Source: Oxalobacteraceae bacterium UBA4003 (GTDB lineage: Bacteria > Pseudomonadota > Gammaproteobacteria > Burkholderiales > Burkholderiaceae_D). From it: a stretch of DNA of 60,476 bases. Positions 17,201-25,942 of the stretch are shown piece by piece. The notes under the pieces were generated by a model. It was not told the DNA's origin and ran no database searches. It saw only the letters and a program-made list of their open reading frames with translations. How positions within the stretch are numbered: the stretch's first letter is position 1; each line of letters opens with the position of its first letter. Location: NCBI GenBank assembly GCA_002384815.1, contig DGBN01000069.1, positions 226-60,701 on the forward strand, read 5' to 3'. The translations under genes and the position numbers were made by a program.

Positions 17201-18165
17201 TTCAGCAAACCGGCGGCAGTATTTTCCATCGTCAAATTACCGCTGCCGTTTTCCGCTGCATTTAACTGGACGTGCAGTGCCGTCTTCGGCAACTCTGTGC
17301 TCAATACGGCCAGATCGAGTGCTTGTACCGTCAGATCACTCGTACCCAGTAACTGATTGGCAAACGGATGCAAGATGGCTTGCCCTTTTACCGTCGCCTG
17401 ACCGATCTGCAGGTTGATGGCGGCAGCGAGTTCTTTCAGTGAACCGCTCAGGTCGAGCTGGCCGTTGGCACCGATATGGCGATCATCTATGTGCGCTTCG
17501 CTTTCCGTGGAGATCGTCGCCTGCAGTGCATACGGTTTGCTCGTTGCAAGCGTGGCCTGTCCTTGGAATTTGCCATCGAAGGCTGCAGTATTTGAAGTGC
17601 TGCGCGCGCTGAATTGATCCAGATTCAAGACATAGCGTTTGCCGTCAAAATCAAGATCGAAAGCAAAGGCTCCCAGCGTGACAACATTGAGCGGCCCCCA
17701 GCCGATTTCGCCGCCGCGGACTTTTACCTTGTCTATCTGCAGGCGCAGCGGCAGCGAGATGCTGTCCGGCAGCTGCGCTGCTTCCTTGACCTGATCGATC
17801 TTGTTGACGATGCCGAGTTTGCCGATTTTCAGTGAGGTGACATGTAGTTTTCCTGTCAGCAGTTTTGTCAGTTGCGTGTCCAGTCGTACATCGTCGAGTA
17901 CGATGTTCTGGTTTTCTAGCTGGATGCCGAGTCGACCTATGCGCAATGAACCATTCAAGTGGCCGCCGACATCGCTGGTTTGCAGCACACCGTTCGACAA
18001 TGCGACTGCAGTAGACAAGGTGAACTGCGCACCGCGTTCGCTATTGAGCAACCATGTCAGGCCGGCGCCTGTGGTAATAATGATGGCAGCGAGCAGTGGC
18101 AGCCATGCACGACGCGTGCGCTTGAGCAAGCCGGCAGATGCCTGGTCGGGAGTATTAGAAACCAT
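14206..18165 (-). CDS. tamB: Translocation and assembly module protein TamB
   Basis: 1319 residues. A single membrane anchor (about 17-39, RAWLPLLAAIIITTGAGL) precedes a very long, repetitive beta-rich periplasmic region and the conserved C-terminal TamB (DUF490) domain of about 340 residues ending in FYNFAFD. TamB spans the periplasm between the inner membrane and TamA and is implicated in outer-membrane protein insertion and phospholipid transport to the outer membrane. Its start overlaps the end of tamA by 11 bp, so the two are translationally coupled. Length agrees with the family (about 1250-1400). Confidence 0.95.
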   Translation of the reverse strand: MVSNTPDQASAGLLKRTRRAWLPLLAAIIITTGAGLTWLLNSERGAQFTLSTAVALSNGVLQTSDVGGHLNGSLRIGRLGIQLENQNIVLDDVRLDTQLTKLLTGKLHVTSLKIGKLGIVNKIDQVKEAAQLPDSISLPLRLQIDKVKVRGGEIGWGPLNVVTLGAFAFDLDFDGKRYVLNLDQFSARSTSNTAAFDGKFQGQATLATSKPYALQATISTESEAHIDDRHIGANGQLDLSGSLKELAAAINLQIGQATVKGQAILHPFANQLLGTSDLTVQALDLAVLSTELPKTALHVQLNAAENGSGNLTMENTAAGLLNDARLPLKKLQIDFAQDDEQFRFKRILAELGSTNKSAGRLEGNGHYARGALTLNLKTDALDVQKLDSRLLASRLSGSLDMRHADGKQNFTLALSEPLKKNKLTLNAQALIADEGITISKAELRAGNGEMNASAHYALNGKQNFDAKGVVRNFQLRDLGDFPQLPALRINGDFSLRGARLPVLEADIALHISDSQLAGQPLNAEAQAQLHGDTLLVPKLLVNAGDNRFTAQGKLAEDDARIVFALHAPVLAQLGSGFGGAMQINGEIRGKVQQPRIVTTWQGKQIRLPGAVQIDGTEGKADLALNLDTSRSPSLLNSASIDATAHGINAGGERIATFSAHTQFSLPDYAPVAVTVRADGITGPYLRAESFKLDVSGSTSRHALSATLLEREQSWQLTASGDLQKTARELRWKGAINTLDASGKIAAKLTAPAPLLVSQKLVQLDSFRLNSDHVSIAMEQFIRNERGIATRGTFEHLQIAPLLHSLQAAPAIAGDLKLAGEWNLNLYDQADGTFSVRRESGDIVMPNNAAMALGLNTLNATASARKGRIAARLLVDGRQSGQIDISLNTNMGGATRFSIAPNAPLSGYARINTPTLGWLGPMISPTLISEGSLQSDVTLAGTFAQPRLTGPVNADKLRLRFTDTGIDLKQGMLRSEFQRDQLLISNLSFQNEGKLTISGPLSLVREQLALELVIKAEHYKLIDRSDRKLVISGNSVVGWREGSAKANGKFEINSGFIDISASDAPTLSDDVVIVGRSDSQGKKTVIALDIEIGLGDGIRLRGRGIDALLVGQLHLLASAGDNLRAQGNLRISSGTFKAYGRELAIEQGLLRFSGPLNNPALDILAMRRGQEVEAGVSVRGTVLSPRITLVSEPTVPDAEKLSWLVLGRGLSGTTDSDLGALQDAASSLLTQGAAAGLQSQIATAFGLDDFSIGSSDSNLQERIVMLGKQISSKLYVSYKQGLESASSVLLLRYTLTPRITLEGEAGTSSALSLFYNFAFD

Positions 18166-19930
18166 AACCGATCGAAAAGTGTATGCGCGGTTCGTGTGTT
18201 TCGTGACCGTAAGCGAGATCGAGATTAATCGGACCTATCGGACTGCGCCAGCGCGCGCCGACGCCACTGCCTTGTTTCAAACGAAAGCCGTTCCAGCTAT
18301 CGGCGGCATTGCCGGCATCGGTAAACACGGCAGCACCCCATTGTGGCGTGATGTAATAAACGAGCTCGGCGCTGACAACGGCGGAAACTGTGCCGCCGAC
18401 GATGGCACCGTTTTGTTCCACGCCTAAACTGTTGTAAGCATAGCCGCGTACGGTTTGATCGCCGCCGGTGCTGAACAGCAGGTCTCCCGGTACCGTATCG
18501 CGGTTGGCGCCGAATACCTGGCCGACCTGGCCGCGCAGCACGGCTTGAAAACCATCATGGTTGCGCGACAGCCAGGTGGCGCGACCGACCACACGGGCAA
18601 GACTTTTCTTGTTGATGAATCCTGCCGGGCCTGCGCCCAGTTCTATCGATGCAACATAGCCGCCACGTCGCGGCGCGATCAGATTGTCGATGCGACGCCG
18701 GGTGTAGGTAAAGGAGCCGATCAGCGCTTCGCGATTGGCGGCATATACATCGCCTATGCGCTGCTGATCCGCAAGGAAGGAAAGTGCCCAGATTTTTTCA
18801 TTGTTCTTGTCCGGACTGGTCAGGCGGGCAGCAGTCCGAATTTTGTTATTTACTTCCCCCGAATTGTCCGTGTATTCATAATGCGCGCCCAGACTTGGAT
18901 GCCAGCCATTGCTGATTGCAGGCAGGTAGATATCCGAACCCAGCAGGCGCGCATCCCGGTCGATCCGCATTTGCGATTCCAGGCGCCAATCGCGGCCGAG
19001 AAAATTCCGGTTCAGCCATTTGATCTGGCCTCTGGCACCGGAGTCTGTAGAGAACCCCAGGCCCAGCGACAGGCGCTTGCGTTCGTTTTCATTCAGGTCC
19101 AGGCGGATCGGCACATTATTCGGTTGTGCAGGATCGATATCGACAGTCGCAAAGGCAGAGCGGAAATAGCCGGTATCCTGCACACGTGCCTGCAGCTCGT
19201 TCAGTTTTTCCTGCGAATACGGTTCGCCCGGCTGGATAGGATTCAGTTCATCCACCATGCTGCGCGCATAGCGCTGCAAGCCTTCAATCTGCAATGTGCC
19301 AAAGGTAAAGGCGGGGCCGGAATCGACTTCCAGCGTCAACACAGCGCTATTGATATCGGGATCTATGCGCGCCTGACTTTGCGTGATGGCGGCGGCTGGA
19401 TAATTCCTGACCAGCAGCGCTTTCAATAGCGTGCTTTTGGCTTCGTCCCATTCCTTTTGCCGAAACACGCCGCCGACAGGCAGGCTCCATTGCCGGCGCA
19501 GGCGTTCTGTTCGTTGCGGATTCTTTTGCATGACATCGCCGCTGAAAACAATGTCTACCGAGCTGATCGTAGTCGATGTGCCCGGCATGATGTTGAAACG
19601 TACTTGCCACGGTGCTGTCTGTTGATCAAATTCCTGGCTAATGACGGGAGAGAAATAACCTTCGGTGGCCAGCAGCGAGCGTATCTGTTCCGGTGCAATA
19701 TCGACCAGGCGCTGCACTTCCTCCGCGGTCATGTCATCGGCGGACAGGCGGCGGGTGATTTCCAGATTGTCGGTCAGCAAGGAAGTAAGACTTCCTGCAC
19801 CGTTGATGGCAACCGCATACTGGGGAGCAGCCTGCACCTGCAGTGGCAGGAAAAATGCAAACAGAAGAGCGCGCAATGCTGATTGCCAGACCGGACTTGG
19901 GTGGAAAGTGAATCGTCTCAGCACAATCAT
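18155..19930 (-). CDS. tamA: Translocation and assembly module protein TamA (Omp85 family)
   Basis: About 591 residues. The start at 19930 gives a signal peptide MIVLRRFTFHPSPVWQSALR..VQA; a longer form to 19975 is possible, and neither start has a strong ribosome site. Three POTRA-like repeats occupy about residues 35-270, then a 16-strand Omp85 barrel ends in FSIGYGF with the C-terminal Phe typical of outer-membrane barrels. The barrel contains the Omp85 lid-lock stretch (VGARWRSPIGPINLDLAYG). It inserts some barrel proteins and autotransporters together with TamB, encoded directly downstream. Confidence 0.95.
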   Translation of the reverse strand: MIVLRRFTFHPSPVWQSALRALLFAFFLPLQVQAAPQYAVAINGAGSLTSLLTDNLEITRRLSADDMTAEEVQRLVDIAPEQIRSLLATEGYFSPVISQEFDQQTAPWQVRFNIMPGTSTTISSVDIVFSGDVMQKNPQRTERLRRQWSLPVGGVFRQKEWDEAKSTLLKALLVRNYPAAAITQSQARIDPDINSAVLTLEVDSGPAFTFGTLQIEGLQRYARSMVDELNPIQPGEPYSQEKLNELQARVQDTGYFRSAFATVDIDPAQPNNVPIRLDLNENERKRLSLGLGFSTDSGARGQIKWLNRNFLGRDWRLESQMRIDRDARLLGSDIYLPAISNGWHPSLGAHYEYTDNSGEVNNKIRTAARLTSPDKNNEKIWALSFLADQQRIGDVYAANREALIGSFTYTRRRIDNLIAPRRGGYVASIELGAGPAGFINKKSLARVVGRATWLSRNHDGFQAVLRGQVGQVFGANRDTVPGDLLFSTGGDQTVRGYAYNSLGVEQNGAIVGGTVSAVVSAELVYYITPQWGAAVFTDAGNAADSWNGFRLKQGSGVGARWRSPIGPINLDLAYGHETHEPRIHFSIGYGF

Positions 19931-20183
19931 GTAGGCAAGTTCGGAAATAAGCGGCGAAAGCGGCGAAATCGCCATGGCAAGACAGTCATGTTATTTCGGA
20001 CAGACAGCAAGGCATGACAAGCCGTTTGTCCGAAGATGCAAGAATATCAGCATTTACCTGAGATGATGGGTGAGACCTTTAACGGAAGATGCCAAAACGG
20101 CAGAATTCGCAGTGTGGATCAGGCTTGCCGGTTGCCGGCAATATCCCTATAGTGGGCGCACAGCAGAATCATGGAAGCAGCAG

Positions 20184-21059
20184 ATGAGTAAATTGCAAGG
20201 AAACAAAAAAGAAAAAGAAACGACACAGGCGCATGAAATACGGTCCGGTCAATCGATCGAGCTGCTGAAGGAATTGCACATCCTGACGCGTGACGGCAAG
20301 CTGAATCAGGATAGCCGGCGCAAACTCAAACAGGTGTATCACCTGTACCAGTTCATCGAACCCTTGTTGCAGGAAATCCAGAACGATCATCCTGACATCA
20401 CGCTGGCCGATCATGGCGCCGGCAAATCCTATCTGGGATTTATCCTGTACGACCTGTTCTTCAAGGAGCGCAAGGACAACTCGCGCATTTATGGCATAGA
20501 AACGCGCGACGAACTGGTGCAGAAGTCAGAGGCGCTGGCAAAGAAGCTGGACTTCCCTGGCATGTCTTTCCTGAATCTGTCGGTTGCCGAATCGATCGCT
20601 TCGGATAGATTGCCGGAAAGAATCGATGTCGTCACTGCACTGCATGCATGCAATACCGCCACCGACGATGCGATTCATTTTGCCTTGCAGAAGCAGGCAA
20701 AATTCATTGTGCTGGTGCCGTGCTGTCAAGCCGAAGTTGCGTCAGTGTTGAAGAAAAACAAGGGCAAGACGCTGGCGAAGAATGCATTGACGGAGATCTG
20801 GCGCCACCCGCTGCACACGCGCGAGTTCGGCAGTCAGGTCACGAATGTATTACGCTGCCTGCAACTGGAAGCGCATGGTTATCAAGTCAATGTCACCGAG
20901 CTGGTCGGTTGGGAACATTCGATGAAAAACGAATTGATCATCGCCAGTTACAAGAACCTGCCGCGCAATCGTCCTGGCGAAAGATTGCAGGAAGTTCTGC
21001 AGACACTGGGACTGGAAGAAATGGCATCACGGTTTTTTACCGAAGCGAAAGCATCGTAG
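20184..21059 (+). CDS. SAM-dependent methyltransferase-like protein (Methyltransf_32 type)
   Basis: 291 residues. The start at 20184 has GGAAG upstream. A charged N-terminus (MSKLQGNKKEKETTQ) leads to a Rossmann-like fold: glycine motif I as ADHGAGKSYLGFILYDLFF, the acidic strand IYGIETRDEL, and the acceptor loop VTALHACNTATDDAI followed by VLVPCCQAEV. The HACNTATDDA-PCC combination is typical of the methyltransferase family that also covers eukaryotic GSTCD and METTL25-type proteins. The substrate (RNA, protein or small molecule) is not known. Stands alone, convergent with the cytochrome gene. Confidence 0.75.
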   Translation: MSKLQGNKKEKETTQAHEIRSGQSIELLKELHILTRDGKLNQDSRRKLKQVYHLYQFIEPLLQEIQNDHPDITLADHGAGKSYLGFILYDLFFKERKDNSRIYGIETRDELVQKSEALAKKLDFPGMSFLNLSVAESIASDRLPERIDVVTALHACNTATDDAIHFALQKQAKFIVLVPCCQAEVASVLKKNKGKTLAKNALTEIWRHPLHTREFGSQVTNVLRCLQLEAHGYQVNVTELVGWEHSMKNELIIASYKNLPRNRPGERLQEVLQTLGLEEMASRFFTEAKAS

Positions 21060-21105
21060 CCATAGCCACTCGTGCACTATCAAATGCCGCAAGTAATCAG
21101 AAAAA

Positions 21106-21930
21106 TTATCTGCGTTGCGTCATGTGACGCAGATAAGCCAGCAAATCATCCATCTGCGACTCGCTCAATACCTGCTCTGAAAATTCCGGCATCGTCATTT
21201 GCGCCCAGCTGCGCACTGCAGACGGGGCACGGATATAGCGCCGCAAGAAACCTTCCTGAAAATACTCGGTGGGGTTGAAAGGCAGATTCAAATCCGGCCC
21301 TACTTTTGCATCGCCGCCGCCGTTGATCTGATGGCAGGCCGCGCACTGCATTATGTAAATGTGCATACCGCGATATTCGGCACTGTCGGGCGCGATGGAG
21401 GCCGCAGGCAGAATCTGCGGATAGCGATTTTGCAACAGCGTCACCTCGCTGATGGCGGTAATCTGATACGGCCATAGTTCAGGCGTGATGCCGCTTTTTT
21501 CCGGTGCCAGCCAGACCAGATAAAACGGCCCGGCGCTACGTCCGCCAGCCTTCAATGCAGGCCATGGCGCATGGGGAGCTTCGATTGCCAGCCACGGTTG
21601 TGCACCGCCAGACAGCAATGCGGTCGGGATATTGGCGACGAAGCCATCTTCCGTCTTGAACTGCAGCACATCCACGCTGCGCACATCGCGCAGGATGGAC
21701 AGCAAAGGCAAAGCGCGGTATTTCATTGGCTGCTTGTAGGCGGAATCGGCTGGAACTTCTATCGTGCGCACATCCGGGTGCCTGAGCAGATCGGCACGCG
21801 CCAAACGTTGCTGTTGTTTGCTGAACGACAGTTCCAGCACCGGTTCTGCTGCATTGCTGCCGGTACAGAGGAGCCATGCGGACATGCATAGCAGGAATAT
21901 GCGGAGAGTGCGAGAGCAGAAGATTTTCAT
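21106..21930 (-). CDS. Secreted c-type cytochrome with an N-terminal sulfite-oxidase-like domain
   Basis: 274 residues. Signal peptide of about 27 residues (MKIFCSRTLRIFLLCMSAWL..SNA). Residues about 30-170 resemble the molybdopterin oxidoreductase (sulfite oxidase) fold (FVANIPTALL, PWLAIEAP, GPFYLVWL), but I see no conserved Mo-binding cysteine, so this part may be cofactor-free. A single-haem cytochrome c follows with CAACH at about 197-201 and a likely distal Met in TMPEFSE. Probably periplasmic electron transfer; partner unknown. Longer upstream extensions of the frame overlap the GIY-YIG gene on the other strand and are not used. Confidence 0.8.
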   Translation of the reverse strand: MKIFCSRTLRIFLLCMSAWLLCTGSNAAEPVLELSFSKQQQRLARADLLRHPDVRTIEVPADSAYKQPMKYRALPLLSILRDVRSVDVLQFKTEDGFVANIPTALLSGGAQPWLAIEAPHAPWPALKAGGRSAGPFYLVWLAPEKSGITPELWPYQITAISEVTLLQNRYPQILPAASIAPDSAEYRGMHIYIMQCAACHQINGGGDAKVGPDLNLPFNPTEYFQEGFLRRYIRAPSAVRSWAQMTMPEFSEQVLSESQMDDLLAYLRHMTQRR

Positions 21931-22050
21931 AGGGCGTGCAGGGTATGCAGATGCGATCGTTGCAGTATAGCCAAACTTCCAGTCAGATTTGTTTTGCGCG
22001 CCAGCTGGAAGATGACATCTGCTGTTGCGAAAGCTCTTTATACTGACGTC

Positions 22051-22377
22051 ATGATTTGGTTTCTTTATTTGCTCGAATGCCGCGACGGCAGTATCTATAC
22101 CGGTATTGCGGTCGATGTGGCAGCACGCTATGCCGCGCATGAAAAAGGCAAAGGCGCACGTTACACACGCTCGCATCCGCCGCGCCGCCTGCTGGCGATC
22201 GTTGCATATACGGATCGCTCGACTGCATCCAAAGCCGAATATGCGATGAAGCGCTTGAGTGCAACGGAAAAACGTGCTTTCTGCCTGCAGCGCAATGTCT
22301 TGTGGACTTTGCACATGACTGGTGCCGGGCTTGATTCTGCAAGCCGGGGCCATCCCTCTGAAAGAATCCGTAAATGA
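22051..22377 (+). CDS. GIY-YIG nuclease-fold protein (UPF0213/YhbQ type)
   Basis: 108 residues. The small GIY-YIG domain covers most of the protein: FLYLLECRDGSIYTGIAVDV (the GIY..YIG strands as YLL..YTGI), the catalytic-type Arg in VAARYAAHEKGKGARYTR, and Glu in SKAEYAMKRLSATEKRAF. UPF0213 proteins are predicted single-domain nucleases; E. coli YhbQ has been linked to DNA cleavage or repair. The start at 22051 is the first Met before the domain. The last four bases (ATGA) overlap the next gene, so the two are co-translated. Confidence 0.85.
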   Translation: MIWFLYLLECRDGSIYTGIAVDVAARYAAHEKGKGARYTRSHPPRRLLAIVAYTDRSTASKAEYAMKRLSATEKRAFCLQRNVLWTLHMTGAGLDSASRGHPSERIRK

Positions 22378-22967
22378 GCAAACAATTTTCCAGTGCCTGC
22401 GAGCGCAACCAGCAAGCAATACTCGAAGTATTAAAGAGCGAGTTTGCTACTTGTACGCGTGTACTTGAAATCGGCAGCGGCACCGGTCAGCACGCGGTGT
22501 TCTTTGGCGCACAATTGCGGCAACTGACGTGGCAAACCAGCGATCTGGCGCAGAATCATCCGAGCATTCATGCATGGATACAGGAAGCCGGGCTGCCGAA
22601 TGTGTTGCCGCCACTCGTGCTGGATATGGCGCATGCAGCATGGCCGGGAGAATGTTTTGATGCCGTCTTTACGGCGAATACCTGTCATATCATGGCGTGG
22701 CCGCAGGTCGAGGCCCTGTTCGCCGGCGCCGCGCATATTTTACCGTCGTGCGGGAAGCTGTGCATCTATGGCCCTTTCAATTACGCAGGAAAATTTACCA
22801 GCCACGGTAATGCGCAGTTCGATGTCTCTTTGCGTGCGCAAGCGCCGCATATGGGCATACGCGATATGGAAGCGATGCAGTCGCTGGCGCATGCGCAGGG
22901 ATTCTTCTTGCAAACAGATCATGCGATGCCTGCCAATAATCGTTTGTTGGTGTGGCAGCGCAGCTGA
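22374..22967 (+). CDS. DUF938 SAM-dependent methyltransferase
   Basis: 197 residues. Family hallmarks: SSACERNQQAILEVL at the N-terminus, motif I VLEIGSGTGQHAVFFG, the WQTSDL acidic strand, and FTANTCHIMAWPQVEALFAG with GPFNYAGKFTSHGNAQFD further on. These are the invariant blocks of DUF938, a class I methyltransferase family without an assigned substrate. Overlaps the GIY-YIG gene by 4 bp (ATGA), forming a two-gene operon; the stop is 6 bp from the convergent lipoprotein gene. Confidence 0.88.
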   Translation: MSKQFSSACERNQQAILEVLKSEFATCTRVLEIGSGTGQHAVFFGAQLRQLTWQTSDLAQNHPSIHAWIQEAGLPNVLPPLVLDMAHAAWPGECFDAVFTANTCHIMAWPQVEALFAGAAHILPSCGKLCIYGPFNYAGKFTSHGNAQFDVSLRAQAPHMGIRDMEAMQSLAHAQGFFLQTDHAMPANNRLLVWQRS

Positions 22968-22973
22968 TGCATT

Positions 22974-23669
22974 TTATTTGGCTGCAGGCAGCGAGGTATC
23001 GGTTTTGCAGCCCTTGTAACTGACGCCATTCATTTCAAACATGGCCGTGTCACCCTTGTTCCAGAATATCGTGTTGCCATCGGCGTAACGCGCACCGGAA
23101 CCCGAAATAACTTGTGGCAGCGTCAGCGTGCGGCCGGCCAGCAATATCTGCACTTTTTCTTTCTCAAACTTTGCAATGAATTCTATTTCATCGCATTTGA
23201 ATGCAACGCTTTTGTTGACAGGCGGGGGCGTAACCGTATTTGCATTGACGACGCGTTCCACCATGATGATGAGGGGTTTATCCGCTTCATTGAACAAAAC
23301 CGGGTGGGCTTCGGTCGAAGTCCACAGCAACTCGTCCTGGCTATCCAGTATTGATGCACGTACTGCATAGCGATGGCTTCTGTCTATGGCCGAAGGGATG
23401 TAGCGCAGATTGAACGAAGCCGGAACCTGAATGCCGGGGCGCAAGTTCTGCTGGGCAATGAATGCGCCGCTTTTGTCCGTACGACTGACGTCTTCCAGAC
23501 TCACGACTATTCTGGCATCCGGTGGCAGCGCGATGCGTTCGCGGTACATGACGCTGCCCGTCACATTGCCGGAGAGGGCCGGAAGATTATCGGACCTGAG
23601 TTTTGTTGCGCAGCCGGTGGCCAGCAGGCATGCGCCCAGCAAGGCGATCAGCGAATAATTTCTTGTCAT
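22974..23669 (-). CDS. Lipoprotein with YbaY-like and MliC-like domains
   Basis: 231 residues. Lipobox LLATGC gives a lipidated Cys near residue 19, followed by Ala, which favours outer-membrane sorting. Residues about 33-140 match the YbaY type III secretion-pilotin-like fold (LSGNVTGSVMYRERIALPPD ... IVVSLEDVS ... VPASFNLRY). Residues about 150-225 look like the C-type lysozyme inhibitor domain MliC (VAFKCD ... ISGSGARYADGNTIFWNKGD). MliC-type proteins protect peptidoglycan from host lysozyme, so this may do so too, but the inhibitor loop was not confirmed. A single gene convergent with the DUF938 gene. Confidence 0.8.
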   Translation of the reverse strand: MTRNYSLIALLGACLLATGCATKLRSDNLPALSGNVTGSVMYRERIALPPDARIVVSLEDVSRTDKSGAFIAQQNLRPGIQVPASFNLRYIPSAIDRSHRYAVRASILDSQDELLWTSTEAHPVLFNEADKPLIIMVERVVNANTVTPPPVNKSVAFKCDEIEFIAKFEKEKVQILLAGRTLTLPQVISGSGARYADGNTIFWNKGDTAMFEMNGVSYKGCKTDTSLPAAK

Positions 23670-23864
23670 CTGGCAGTCCTGAAAAATATTGAGTGAATGG
23701 ATAGACCGTTCAGTTTAACGCGTAAGCACGCGGGTTTTGCCGGCTTCCTGTTTTCTTCCGTCCGTAGGCTTTATCATCGTATATCTACAGGTAGATCATG
23801 AAGCAGGCTGGTGCATTTCGATTCTTTCAGTAAACAATTCAAGTTACTTTCAAATTTATATTCA

Positions 23865-24962
23865 ATGCATACAGTACGGTTTTCCAAAACAGTTTTTCTC
23901 CGGTTTTCCCTTGTGACATTCATCATTGTTTTTGGTGCTACGGTACAGGCTCAGGGGCTGGACGCTGAGAGCTGTTCGTCCAAACCGGGTGTCAGGGCGC
24001 TGAAGAATTATCCGGACGTATTCAATTTCTATTACGAAAACGATATGTTCACGGGGACCGACCATAATTACACCAGCGGTGCGAAGTTTTCCTGGATATC
24101 CGCCAATCTGGAAGATTACATCAACGATCCCTGTCTACCTAAATGGGTGCGGCATCTGAATCAGGTTTCGCAAAAGGTGCAACCGGGTGCTTTCGATTCA
24201 CGCAATATGGTTGTCAGTCTGGGGCAGGCGATGTATACGCCGACCGACAAAATGCGTAACGACCTGATTACCGACGACCGTCCTTACGCCGGTTGGCTGT
24301 ATCTCGGTCTGGCTTACAACGCGCGCGATGACAAGCACATGGATACGGTGGAGATCGATATCGGCATGGTCGGACCAGCCTCGCTGGCACGGGAGTCGCA
24401 GAATTTCATACATGAATTGCGCGGCATAGACCGTTTTAACGGTTGGGGCAATCAGCTCAATAATGAGTTGGGTATCCAGTTTGTGAGGGAAAGAAAAAAA
24501 CGGATCCTGCAGATATCCAGTGCTGGCGGGCCGAAGATCGACGCTATCACGCATTATGGGTTTAGTCTGGGCAACGTGAAGACGTATGCAAATGCAGGCG
24601 TGGAATTCCGCATCGGTAGCTATCTGCCTAACGATTTCGGCACTTCACCGATCAGGCCCGCGAGCGATAGCAATGCGCCCTTGCCGGTGAATGTATCGCG
24701 TCGCATGGCCGATGGCGGTGTGCATGCCTTTGTTTCCGTGGATGGGCGCGCAGTGGCACGCGATATTTTCCTCGACGGGAATACGTTTTCCGACAGCCAC
24801 AGCGTATCCAAGCGTTACTTCATCGGCGATGTGGCGGCGGGTGTGGCCTGGCAATGGGTAGGCGGCAAGATCACTTATGCCCACTATTTGCGCAGCAAGG
24901 AATTCCGCGGACAAAAAGACGCGCAGAGCTACGGTTCGATCACACTGAGTCTGGAATACTGA
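23865..24962 (+). CDS. LpxR-family (DUF2219) outer-membrane lipid A deacylase-like protein
   Basis: 365 residues. The start at 23865 gives a signal peptide ending near VQAQG. The mature N-terminus contains NFYYENDMFTGTDHNYTSG, the conserved LpxR block whose Asn/Asp residues bind calcium in Salmonella LpxR, and later DDRPYAGWLYLG and a run of alternating barrel strands, ending with an aromatic residue (SLEY). LpxR removes the 3'-acyloxyacyl chain of lipid A in the outer membrane. Activity here is inferred; the family includes proteins of unknown function. Stands alone between two hairpin-flanked units. Confidence 0.85.
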   Translation: MHTVRFSKTVFLRFSLVTFIIVFGATVQAQGLDAESCSSKPGVRALKNYPDVFNFYYENDMFTGTDHNYTSGAKFSWISANLEDYINDPCLPKWVRHLNQVSQKVQPGAFDSRNMVVSLGQAMYTPTDKMRNDLITDDRPYAGWLYLGLAYNARDDKHMDTVEIDIGMVGPASLARESQNFIHELRGIDRFNGWGNQLNNELGIQFVRERKKRILQISSAGGPKIDAITHYGFSLGNVKTYANAGVEFRIGSYLPNDFGTSPIRPASDSNAPLPVNVSRRMADGGVHAFVSVDGRAVARDIFLDGNTFSDSHSVSKRYFIGDVAAGVAWQWVGGKITYAHYLRSKEFRGQKDAQSYGSITLSLEY

Positions 24963-24991
24963 CGCGCAGTTTTTTCATTTTTCTGCGCGTC
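24961..24991. terminator. Hairpin between convergent lpxR-like and carbonic anhydrase genes
   Basis: Perfect 9-bp stem GACGCGCAG / CTGCGCGTC with a 13-base loop, beginning inside the stop codon of the upstream gene. No T-run follows on either strand, so it is a weaker terminator candidate. Confidence 0.4.
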
Positions 24992-25010
24992 GTGAGGAGG
25001 GAGTGACGGA

Positions 25011-25640
25011 TCAGACACCTGCCGGCAGGCCGTCAAAGAATTCAACCGCGCCGGTTTCGAGTGAATATTCGGCGCCTACGATCAGCAGGCCTTCATTTTG
25101 AATCAGATTTTCCAGCAGTTCCGAACCATGACGCAAGTGATTGACCGAAGCACGTATATTGGCACGCACTGATTGATGCACCAGCGCTTCATGATCGTGC
25201 TTCAATTCAGTTTCGAGCAGCGCGGCGACCGAAGGGCGAATGCGATCGACGATGGACTTCAAATTGCGCGATTGATTTTCACTCGGTCGTTTCAACTCTT
25301 CCAGTGTGGCCAGAATGGCGCCGCAGTGCGAATGTCCGAGTACCACCACCAGCTTTGTCTTGTAACGTTCGGCAGCAAATTCGACACTGCCGACTTGCGA
25401 AGGCGCGACGATATTGCCTGCCACACGGATCACGAATAAATCGCCCAAACCTTGATCGAACACCATTTCAGCCGGCACCCGTGAATCGGAACAGCCGAGA
25501 ATGATGGCGAACGGTTCCTGGCCGTCTGCTACTTCCTTGCGACGTGCGCCGCCGGAGCAATTCTCATCGTTGCGTATATCGGTCACGAAGCGATAATTGC
25601 CTTCGCGTAAACGTTCCAGTGCTTCTTTTGCTGTATGCAT
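25011..25640 (-). CDS. Beta-class carbonic anhydrase
   Basis: 209 residues. Interconverts CO2 and bicarbonate in the cytoplasm. Zinc ligands Cys50 (GCSDSR, with the catalytic Asp52-Arg54 pair), His103 and Cys106 (GHSHCGAI) are all present. The fold markers FVIRVAGNIV and GSVEFA are intact. The start MHTAKEALERLREGN at 25640 is chosen for the AGGAAG ribosome site; a longer frame to 25703 is not supported. Single gene, convergent with the LpxR-like gene. Confidence 0.95.
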   Translation of the reverse strand: MHTAKEALERLREGNYRFVTDIRNDENCSGGARRKEVADGQEPFAIILGCSDSRVPAEMVFDQGLGDLFVIRVAGNIVAPSQVGSVEFAAERYKTKLVVVLGHSHCGAILATLEELKRPSENQSRNLKSIVDRIRPSVAALLETELKHDHEALVHQSVRANIRASVNHLRHGSELLENLIQNEGLLIVGAEYSLETGAVEFFDGLPAGV

Positions 25641-25942
25641 ATTGCTTCTTCCTGGTATTTTTATTCTTTCGTCATTGCCTGCTGCATCGGACGGCTGACA
25701 CAAACAGCTGAACGTGCATTACTGTAAAGCATTCGATCATGGTTTGCGCCGAAAAATTTTCAGGGCCAGATGGGGAATGCATGATTGAAATGTCCGTCAG
25801 GACAAGGTCGTGCATGCGTATGCAAAGGAATAGGTAGCAGGGGAATACTGTTAAAAAACAGAAATTACTGGCGGGATGAGCGAAGTTGCGACATGCCCGA
25901 TGCGGCAGGTGAATACATCTGCCACTGGTGTGTGGTGCTTGA
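25641..25942. other. Intergenic upstream of carbonic anhydrase
   Basis: About 300 bp with no coding frame supported by a ribosome site and no clear hairpin. It should carry the carbonic anhydrase promoter and the 3' end of the zinc-ribbon gene transcript. Confidence 0.4.
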
